Source of the DNA: Apostichopus japonicus
Lineage: Eukaryota; Echinodermata; Holothuroidea; Aspidochirotida; Stichopodidae
Assembly (NCBI RefSeq): GCF_037975245.1
Contig: NC_092572.1
Span: 6,899,501 to 6,963,500 of the forward strand
Direction: 5' to 3'
DNA length: 64,000 bases
Part shown: positions 55,621-64,000 of the stretch, one piece after another
How positions within the stretch are numbered: position 1 is the first letter of the stretch
Layout of the letters: the number at the start of each line of letters is the position of its first letter
Notes under the pieces: generated by a model
What the model saw: only the letters and a program-made list of their open reading frames with translations
Told to the model about the DNA's origin: nothing
Database searches by the model: none
Program-made: the position numbers and the translations under genes

Positions 55621-56165
55621 GTTAATGACGTACAATAGTAAAGAACGAACCAGAGGGAAGAGAAGCTGGGTTCATTGGTGTATTCCCCAGCAGCCCTCAT
55701 AAAACTAACCTCCCAGGAGAAACTAACCACGAAAAAAATCTCTCCTGTTGCGGAAGCTGTTCCCCAGAGGTAAACTTTTCTACCGTAGTTTTACTCACAG
55801 GCCCTCTAGTAACTTTCTTAGTTGAAAGATCGAGAGATACTTAGACAATGTTATCATGGTTTTGTTATGAATAATGTGTAAGTTGGAGAATTGGTATTTA
55901 GTGCTGCTTGAAAGGCAAATACTACTGTAAGTAATAACAGGCTTAATTAATTTGGTGTCATAAATTTGGATTAGGATATGGGGAGGGAGACATTTATAAC
56001 CACTTAAGGTCTTAAGGTGATTACGATTCCTCCATTCTCTCTCAGTGGCAATGTTACTATGGTTCTTAAATTTTGTTGTTGTTGTTAAGAAACGTAACCC
56101 ATAAAAGATTCTGGACACGGAGACCAAATCCAAACTACCGATCCATCCTCAAGCCCGTCCCCATA
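55621..56165 (-). mobile_element. Dispersed repeat C, copy 2
   Basis: Same sequence as 24721-25260, from GTTAATGACGTACAAT to ACCAAATCCAAACTACC. The minus strand keeps the RT-thumb-like peptide (YKCLPPHILIQIYDT). A GTT microsatellite has grown at about 56070. It is followed by GTCGCCTCGTC-type short repeats to about 56240. Confidence 0.55.
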
Positions 56166-58913
56166 GTCGCCTCGTCACCATCGTCGCCTCGTCCCCATCG
56201 TAACCATTGTCGTCACCATCGCCGTCCTTATGGTCGCCTCGTTTCCCGTTCTTGGATAAATAAAAACAATCAGTCATAGCATTTTCAGTTAAATTTAATT
56301 AATTACCTACCAAGTACTTATGGTTTCATTTCATTGACACACGTGACGCAAAGACAATTTATGATTTCGGTGTTTATCATATGCAAGCGCAAACGGACAC
56401 CGATTATTCAACATAACATACAACAGGATCCATCCGACGATATTTGAAAAAGGAAAGTTTTTAAGAATTTGTGCTAAAGAATTTTCAATTAGTGTTTGTT
56501 GTTAATTTTAGGAAAACATCTTCAAATTCAAATGAATTTAATAAGGAAAAAACATGTCGCAATGTTTTCATGATTATTTTGTCTATTTCATTAAATGTAG
56601 GAATATGGTTTGATTCACAAGACTTTCAGCGTCACTACTGCCTAGATCAGGGAGTTCATTGGTTGGGTTAAAATATTCATCTTTTATTCACATCGCATTT
56701 GTCTGAAGTAGATAACAGTGATTTGAACTCATGGAAGAACCATGTAGTGAAGGAGTCCAACAAGCAAATGCTTTCTTAAAGAACATGTGCAGTTAATACA
56801 GAAGCTTGACAACGCAACAATAGGAAGCTGAATTGTGTGTAGTGTATATACATCATAGAAGAAAGGCACAGTCACGTAGGCCTATACTGATGAGCAGACG
56901 GTAGGATGCAAGGAGTTGATTGGTTCTCTTGGAGAAAGTGTTGAAACTATGCGACGCCATCAGTATATCAGTTTTGATTGATCCTATATGCAGTGCGTGC
57001 TCCAAAAGAGAGGGAGTTTAGTATTTTCAGAAAGTGTGATCTTTTCAAAAACTAAAATATATAGTTCCGTTAGTGAGCCATTACCTGGATTATTATTATA
57101 GATATCTCCGTCAAAAATCCATTGTATATGTACAATGTTATCTTTCGTCATCACGAACATATTCCTCTTTCGTTTCCATCCAAACTTTATAAATAACCTG
57201 AACTTTACATTTCTATGGAACGTGACAACAATATATAGTTGAAGGCAGATAACACGGTTAGATTTTAAAGGTTATCATTCATTTCAAAAAAGTTTCAAAT
57301 AATTTCAAAAATTAAAATATTTAGTTTCGTTAGTGAACCATTTCTTGGATAATTATTATAGATATCTCCGTCAAAAATATACAATGTTATCTTTCGTCTT
57401 CACGAAAATATTCCTCTTTCGTTTCCATCCAAAACTGAGTATATGACCTGAACAATACATTTCTATGGAACGTGACAACAACTATATTCATTTGAAGGCA
57501 GATGACACGTTTAGATTTTAAAAGGTTATAATGACGAGAGGGTACTTAAAGTTATCAATGGAATAGTTCTCTGAAGTAATGACATAAGGACAATCGGTTT
57601 CATCGCTTATTTTATCATTAAGTTAACTTTAGCACTTATTTCTAGTGAACTTAAATAAAAGCGTTACAAAAAAAAGAGAAAATAAAAAGATATAGAACTA
57701 ATGAAAAGAATGAACACTTCAAACCCTGCATGTCTCTTACTTTTGTAAGTGGTTGTATAGTATAGACTAGGCTAGTGTTTCCTTAATGAGCTTCCAAGCA
57801 TGGGTTTATTTGTTTCTTCGCAACGGCATCAAGTTTCAGTTAAAATGTAACTAAATATAGTCTATCTATAACTCGCGCGCCGACAATGATAGTCTTCGTC
57901 CCAAATACTATATGCAAATTAGGTGTACGTCTGTTATTTGTTATAAAAGTGTCGTCAATGATACATTATTTGACGTAGGAAATATGAAAACTTTGGTGTA
58001 GACATGGACGCAAGTAGTTTTCTTTCCAATTTAGGAAAGGTAGTGTGTGGGAGAAGGGGGGAGGGGTAACGGGAGGAGATATATATATGTATATTGAGGT
58101 GTAAGAAATTTGTAAAGAATCGACCAAAGGCAATATTTTAGAAATATTCTACATAGCCCTTCGGTATAGTATCCCGAGTCGCGTCTACGGGCTCTATTGA
58201 ATTTGAAATAATATCGGGGATCATCCCCTTTTTAGCAAGAAAAAAATAAACTTTGGCGTAAGTGGTCTGCAAGGGAAAGGCCTGTTCAAGTTATTACCAG
58301 AAAAACTAAAATTTACAAGAATTTTATTTTTTCAGGACAGGTGAAATGAAAGACATAACCAAGTCAAATAATCAAGTCAAATAATTTGAAACTACTTCTG
58401 TTTTATTTGTCATATCATACATGGGCAACACATTAAACTATATATTTGTACTTCCGATATTCTTAGTATGTAGGAATAAAGGATTAGGGAAATTATGTAG
58501 GCCTTAAGTAACGAGCAGCCCCCCCCCCCCCCCCTAAAAAAAAGATAACCACTAAACCTTTGAGGACGAACGCCGACCGAAACGTTGAAGCGGCAAATAT
58601 TTGTAGATATGAAACTTGAAGTCAACAAAGCAGGTTTTTTCATATGTCTTTATTACTGCTCACTACATTTCTCTTCCGATGGAAATTCAAGCGAAATCCT
58701 GTTATCACCAGAGAAAGCCTCAGAGAGTCACATCCGAATTTCCTTAGGTGCCAAAGTTAAACAAGAAAAGTAAAAAACTTCACCCAAGCCCAGCACATGG
58801 TTGTGCTTGGGTGAATGTGGATAGTCCTGTGGGAGGGTGGGGGGGGGGGTGCAATGCCTATTGTTGCACCGGTGCCCTGTTACTTCTTGCTATACGCAAT
58901 TGGTTCCTGTTGA
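56166..58913. other. Intergenic stretch between convergent Ig-Ly6 genes
   Basis: Contains the tandem duplication at 57040-57525 and a second hammerhead-like motif near 58559. No gene recognised. Confidence 0.5.
57040..57525. repeat. Tandem duplication of about 240 bp
   Basis: Two copies contain AAAATAT.TAGTT(C/T)CGTTAGTGA, TTATTATAGATATCTCCGTC, TATTCCTCTTTCGTTTCCAT and TTTCTATGGAACGTGACAAC. Confidence 0.88.
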
Positions 58914-59236
58914 TTACATCAAATCTATATCAAAGTTATCAGTTATATACATCATCATCATCATCAAACACAAATAGATTATTTTCAAATTGACATGATG
59001 ACAGAACGACGACCCAGCATTCGATCTGCCTCGATCCTCCTCGACTTCGTCATATGTTGCACTGCGCATGTTGCATTCATTCTCTTTACAGACGGCTACA
59101 GTGCCAGCCGTGATAGATGTTACGTCATAGCGCCTCTTCAGGCTTTCCAGATCTGATTGGTTAAGGTCTCGACTGGAAGTGAAAGAAAACTCATCACCGC
59201 AATCCCTTAGTACAAAACGGTTCTCTGAGCCGTCCT
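58914..59236 (-). CDS. Ig-Ly6 gene (minus), second half of Ly6 domain and C-terminus
   Basis: Acceptor CTCTCACCAG. Encodes RFVLRDCGDEFS, DLNQSDLESLKRRYD, VAVCKENECNMR, then the hydrophobic poly-Met segment and TAA. Confidence 0.87.
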
Positions 59237-62200
59237 CTGGTGAGAGACAAAAACATTGCTAATATTACACACGGTGACAAGACACTCACCATTATGAAAT
59301 ATGTACATAATGAAGTCGTAACTGTCTGTGCGTGTGTGTCTGTATGTGTTTGTGTGTGGTTGGGTGAGTGTGTAAGGAGAGGGGTTCAGAAAAGGCTACA
59401 ACTCCGGGACGCGTAATTTTTTTTTCCTAGGACGAATAAGGGCATCGGCCAATCAAATCCCTGGATTCAAAACATGTGACGCTTTTTCAAAAACCATGTT
59501 CTGAATCTTTTTTCCTAGTTTTGACCCCAGATTATGAACGACAATCCTTCATTTTCGAAGGAACAGGATGCCTAACCCACTTTCTAAACCCTAACTCTGA
59601 TTTCAAACGAATTTGTAAATTCCTGAAAAACCTGAAACCCTTATTCGTCCTTGGAAAAAAAATCAGGCCTCCGGGACCAGGGTCTTTTAGGGGACTACAT
59701 AAAATTAGAGAAGAGGATTGTGAAGAATAGAATTGAAGTTGAGTCAAGATTCAGATTTTGACTTTTTTTAGTAGGCCATGATTTGGACGCTACCTCTGAA
59801 TTTGTATAAGTCCATGTTCGGACCTTCATAAAACGTCTTTGAGAAGGACATTCAAGAGCAAGATTCTCAATACATTTCCAGTCACTACTGATAATGTGAC
59901 CATATAAAACAACCAAGTGCACCCCCCCCCCCCTCGCACCAACCCCGACTGCAATCCCTCCTTTACGTCACAAAGTAAAGAAAAATGAATTCTATGGCCG
60001 ACCAGAAGAAGTATAAAGATATAAATGTACCCTCGATCCCCATGGCAACGACTGTCACACATGTTGTGGTACAGGAATGAAATTTCAATTCTTGACTGCT
60101 ACCGAGCGAACAAAGGTCACGTGATGCCGTCTTTGCATTGTTGGTATACTTCATACAATGTACACATCGCAGTTGCCCTGTATGGGAATAAATAGAGGAA
60201 ATATACTCGTTTAACAAATGTAATTAGTTAACATTAAATGTAAATAAGATTTCATATCACCTTCCTTGCACTAGACTTGTTTCAAGCTCGACAAACGTGA
60301 AGGGAATACATGGTTGGCGGAGAGAGTGGAAACGGTGTGTCTGCAGTTGGGGAGGGTGGGGAGGGTGGATGGGGTGTTGGGTGAGGGTGGGTGGGAGAGG
60401 GTGTGGTGGGGTGAACGAGGGAGCCATAGTTTCCTCAAAATGTGAAACATTACATGTTACTTTTCACATAAAAGGTTTATAACCTTCAGTACGCTATATC
60501 AAGTTTAGCCGCTGCAAAATGTCAATATTCACTCCCCCCCCCCCTCCCTGTCTCTCGCTCCTTGTTCAACTCTGCGAAACATTTATACGCAATCTAGTGA
60601 GGACGACACATAGAACAGGAAAGTAATGGATGAAGGAAATATATAGTTTATATATGGGAACATGAATGTGTCACACGAACAACCTAAAGGTAATCGAGAC
60701 CACGCTATAATGTTTATGTTAATGTCATCCATATACTGGTGTTATAAGAAAAAAAAAGAAAAAGAAGAAGAAAAACTTCATTAGGGCCATTAACCGATGA
60801 ACTAGTAGCTTATAACCAATCAGCGTCATTCTTAACACGTTATATTTCAAATAATTTACAGTAGCTTATAACCAATCAGCGTCATTCTTAACACGTTATA
60901 TTTCAATTAATTTACAGTAGCTTATAACCAATCAGCGTCATTCTTAACACGTTATATTTCAAATAATTTACAGTAGCTTATAACCAATCAGCGTCATTCT
61001 TAACACGTTATATTTCAAATAATTTACAGTAGCTTATAACCAATCAGCGTCATTCTTAACACGTTATATTTCAATTAATTTACAGTAGCTTATAACCAAT
61101 CAGCGTCATTCTTAACACGTTATATTTCAAATAATTTACAGTAGCTTATAACCAATCAGCGTCATTCTTAACACGTTATATTTCAATTAATTTACAAAAA
61201 AACAAAACATATACTATAACTCGAAACAAACAGGCCTATACACACTTAACACATCTATTGGCCTGTTAAACAATATTCACATATAGCTAGAGTTTATATA
61301 CCTTCATTAACTTTCACTTGTATATCTAGCGTTCGTGATATATTGTAACCGGGGAGTACAGCCATGCATGTGTAATTTCCAGCGTCATTAAAAGAGGCTT
61401 TCTTGATAAGGAAGTTTGATCCATCGATTTGCTTGGCTTCTAAAAGACAACGGAGAATGTCATAAAAAATCATAAAAAATGGATATACCTTTATGATTGT
61501 AGTCAGTGTTAATATGCAAGCTTTGCTCTCACTCTAGTGAACTTACAATGACGTCACTGGAACGCATTAGACTTGACCTAAGGAAAATATTATGTCAAGG
61601 GTTTGAAGGTGTGGTGGGGGGGGGGGGGGGGTAATGCTTGTCGCCAAGAAGATGAACAAACTTAACTTAAATATAGGAGTGTTAGATCAGTGGTTAACGC
61701 TGGTGCATTTCAATCATGAGGTCCCGAGTTCGAGTCACTCCAAGATTAATGTATGTCGTCCAATTACATAGTTGTTGACAATTGACAATTCATCATCATG
61801 GACGTTAAATATGAATCTAAGGGACTGACTTCGGTAAACTTGCGGCTTTGATAAGCCAATGATGGCTTCTTCGCGAATTCCTGCTTGCAGGAGGATCTAA
61901 AATATATACATACAAACACATCCAACTAGACTACAACATTCTTAAACCCGAATTGCATTATACGAAGTTTCCGATCGTATCTATGTGGGTATATAGTTAG
62001 TGAGTGAGAGGGTAGGGGAGGGGCATGGTGAGGGGCTAGAAATGTCCAACTAGTGAAAAAAAGGGGGAAGTTTGTAGGAAATTGGCCTAGATATTTACCA
62101 TATATCGTAGAGACAACATTGCACCTTTCCACATTGTCGTTTTTCGTAATGTATACCCCAGTAAAGATGTCATGCATGGTAATAAAACCGAACAAAGTAA

Positions 62201-63567
62201 CTTCGTGGGATTTCAGTATACCCTGCCCTTCCCTCCCCCTTCCAGTATATCCTGCCCTTCACCACCCCCCCACCTCCCCCTCCAATATTCCTGACCTTCC
62301 TCGTGCTTGTTGCTTGCAAATATATCACATGCCAGAAACATGGAGTTGGTACACCATGGAATCTTGAACATCGTTCGAGCCAACCTACTGAGAATCCATT
62401 CTGATCTTCAAAATTAGGTTATCCATACCTGTACTCGTCCGTCTGTGATATGTACAGTGTATATATACTTACCATGGTTGTTGCTAAGACGAAAACCATT
62501 AAACGACCACTCGATTATGGGCTGCGGTTGAGCCATTACAGTACATTTAATAACGCCCTCCGTTCGAAAATTTAATGTCTGTCTTTGCTCAGACGCCATA
62601 TGAGGAAATGTTATACCTAGAATGATTGAGAGAAGAGAGAACATAAAATGTGATAGTATGAAAGAGACTGAAACGACGAAAAGCGGGGTGAGGTAGTGGT
62701 GGAAGGGGGGAGGGCGGGGTGAGGTAGTGGTGGAAGGGGGAGGGGTGGCGTGGGTGGTTTTGTAGGGGTGGCTCAGAATATTTTTAGCGACGGTTCACGA
62801 AAGATGAATGAATGAAAGTGGAGAATTGAGAAGTAATCATTTTTGGTTTGTTTGGACTGTTTATATAATTTATACATTGGCATGCTTTCATATTGTACGG
62901 TGTTTTACGATCAGGGCATCGAATAACAGGTCGGACGGCCAAGACAATTATGTCACCAGACACCCCGCTCCCCACATCCCCCCCCCACCCCACCGCCTCC
63001 CACCCAATTTTGGGATCATAAATTCATAGTACATTCTTGATCCCATGTCTCCACGGGTATTTAATCCCGGGCCTTGGAGCTGTTACCGGAACCCCTCTCG
63101 TCATGCTCATGATTTCAACTACATATGAGGACGTAAAAGTGTGAGACTGGCAAGAATGTCAATATCTTCAGTTTTACTAACCTTTTAATTCACTAAAGTG
63201 AAGAATTAGTGGAGGATCGAGGGTTTCACAAAGATAAGGGAAAACTCCATGAAAAAAAAATGACTACGGATAACCATTCGACTACTATTATAAAACAAAC
63301 TGGCCATACCATCACTAGTGTCAAATATCACGGAGCTTTTGCATTAGTTTAAAATATCTCCCCGGATAGAATGCTCATGCAGTGGGATGCTCTACACTGT
63401 CATACCGAACTGCATCTGTGTAACTGACAGACAAACTGACTCACCGAACAGTTCGATCGTTTTATTCCAGCAGTGCATGTCCGAGATACACTGATAGGTA
63501 CCAGCGTCACTAAAGTTTGTCAGCTGGATGCGTAAGATCGCGTTACCATCTCTTTCTGTGTGTGTAC
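58914..63567 (-). CDS. Ig-Ig-Ly6 cell-surface protein, minus-strand paralog, 5' end beyond the window
   Basis: Five exons in transcript order: 63567-63445 (Ig1 second half), 62616-62473 and 61439-61302 (Ig2), 60177-60031 and 59236-58914 (Ly6 domain and C-terminus). All junctions are phase 1 at the same protein positions as in the plus-strand paralog. The signal peptide and first Ig1 exon must lie past 64000. Ig1: DAGTYQCISDMHC. Ig2: GVIKCTV, IIEWSFN, DAGNYTCMAVL. Ly6: GQLRCVHC, Cys in DLC, HSC and TTTC, LRDCGD, CKENECN. The two proteins are clearly related but diverged outside the Cys framework. The C-terminus has a hydrophobic run, IIYLCLMMMMMYI, with five Met codons from an ATG microsatellite, then ten residues TDNFDIDLM, so GPI processing or anchoring could differ. 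TAA at 58914-58916. Confidence 0.83.
59400..59690. mobile_element. Degenerate fold-back element in the last intron of the minus Ig-Ly6 gene
   Basis: TTTTTTTTCCTAGGACGAAT followed by AAGGG (about 59417-59441) is the inverse of CCCTTATTCGTCCTTGGAAA at about 59638-59664, and the outer GGGAC/GTCCCGG parts match weakly. Both small open frames across it are fortuitous. Confidence 0.6.
60031..60177 (-). CDS. Ig-Ly6 gene (minus), first half of Ly6 domain
   Basis: Acceptor CCATACAG, donor GTACAT. Encodes GQLRCVHCMKYT, SRDLCSLG and HSCTTTCVTV with five Cys in the same order as the paralog. Confidence 0.83.
60804..61196. repeat. Homogeneous 56-bp tandem repeat, seven copies
   Basis: Unit: AGTAGCTTATAACCAATCAG, CGTCATTCTTAACACGTTAT, ATTTCAA(A/T)TAATTTAC. 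The only variation seen is one base, reading A, T, A, A, T, A, T across the copies. It lies in the intron between the Ig2 and Ly6 exons of the minus-strand gene. Each unit contains AACCAATCAG, a CCAAT-type box. Confidence 0.97.
61302..61439 (-). CDS. Ig-Ly6 gene (minus), second half of Ig2
   Basis: Acceptor GTCTTTTAG, donor GTATA. Encodes FLIKKASFNDAGNYTCMAVL and LDIQVKVNE, matching the paralog's exon 5 closely. Confidence 0.9.
61676..61906 (+). mobile_element. tRNA-derived SINE A, copy 4
   Basis: GGAGTGTTAGATCAGTGGTT head, B box AGTTCGAGTCACTCC, body with GGACTGACTTCGGTAAACTT and 3' end CTGCTTGCAGGAGGATCTAA plus an ATATACATACA tail. In the Ig2 intron of the minus Ig-Ly6 gene, opposite in direction to it. 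Confidence 0.88.
62473..62616 (-). CDS. Ig-Ly6 gene (minus), first half of Ig2
   Basis: Acceptor CATTCTAG, donor GTAAG. Encodes GITFPHMASEQRQT and GVIKCTVMAQPQPIIEWSFN. Confidence 0.88.
63445..63567 (-). CDS. Ig-Ly6 gene (minus), second half of Ig1
   Basis: Acceptor CTTGTTTCAG, donor GTGAG. Encodes RIQLTNFSDAGTYQCISDMH and NKTIELF. The Cys after the F strand matches the extra Cys93 of the paralog. Confidence 0.88.
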
Positions 63568-64000
63568 CTGAAACAAGATATAGAAGATGCGGTGTTTTAC
63601 CCACGGGCAATATACGAGTGCAAGGGGCGGGGGGGGGGGGGAGGTGAGCGTTATTGTGACGGTTGTAAGGGTGGAGAGATGTTGATAAGGCACAGGGTCG
63701 GACTTATAAGCTACTCAACTATACCTCTTTACCACCTGTAATGGTCACCACGGATCAGGATATTGTCCCAAAATAAGCTAAAAAGCCAAAATTAGAAGTA
63801 TTACTTTCTTTCACTGACAGTTTTACTGCTTTTTAAGACATAATTGAAACAGTCATGAATGTCTGGGGAAGTGCCGGGCGGTTCAGAAAGTAATTTTGAT
63901 TATGTGTTTCACTTTTGCAGTCATTAGCATAATAATATTTTACCTAATAAGGTAATTAAAACTGAATAGAAGAAAATGATGATTGTATGGATATCTGTAA
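63568..64000. other. Intron of the minus Ig-Ly6 gene, to the window edge
   Basis: No exon seen. In the plus paralog the corresponding intron is about 1.3 kb, so the missing Ig1 exon is expected beyond 64000. Confidence 0.55.

Noticed and set aside
60804-61196. CRISPR-like array
   Set aside because: Units are contiguous with no spacers, in a eukaryotic intron; it is a simple tandem repeat.

Overview
This is nuclear DNA from an intron-rich animal. It is AT-rich and full of microsatellites, minisatellites, tRNA-derived SINEs and fold-back elements. Genes are split by GT-AG introns and the proteins are animal-specific (Van Gogh/VANGL, an SLC18-type amine transporter, Ig and Ly6 domains). A marine invertebrate deuterostome such as an echinoderm fits the overall look, but no sequence here fixes the phylum. 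Most of the window is intron or intergenic repeat. All exon boundaries below were derived by eye from splice signals, reading-frame phase and protein family alignment from memory.

Layout. 1-10.7 kb: non-coding, holding a probable 2.56-kb DNA transposon (4883-7444) with 4-bp target duplications and repeated copies of a 15-mer. 10.8-14.0 kb (+): a complete two-exon VANGL gene for planar cell polarity, predicted 592 aa, ending in the ETSV PDZ ligand. 14-20 kb: non-coding with minisatellites. 20.26-23.42 kb (-): an unidentified five-exon receptor-like or secreted gene, linked by consistent phase-1 junctions. 23.8-24.0 kb: a U2-snRNA-headed retroposed element with A-tail and target-site duplication. 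24.7-30 kb: nested repeats, including a SINE whose tail has grown into a 215-bp TATG array.

30.33-44.47 kb (+): a complete 14-exon gene for a divergent SLC18/VMAT-like vesicular transporter, predicted 549 aa. It keeps the TM1 Asp, TM2 Lys and TM4 Arg, and carries an acidic dileucine sorting motif, but has lost the two Asp residues of TM10 and TM11 and one luminal disulfide Cys. A 1,005-bp hAT-like element with a perfect 8-bp target duplication lies in intron 12, and a fold-back MITE interrupts a minisatellite in intron 7.

47.9-54.1 kb (+) and 58.9-63.6 kb (-, running off the window): two tail-to-tail paralogs with the architecture [signal peptide]-Ig-Ig-Ly6/three-finger-[hydrophobic C-terminus]. 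Every internal intron is phase 1, and each domain is split over two exons. The plus-strand copy is complete (344 aa, probably GPI-anchored). The minus-strand copy lacks its 5' exons because the window ends. This convergent Ig-Ly6 pair is the most interesting system in the window. It looks like a small, diversifying cell-surface receptor family, possibly recognition or immune, though its function is unknown.
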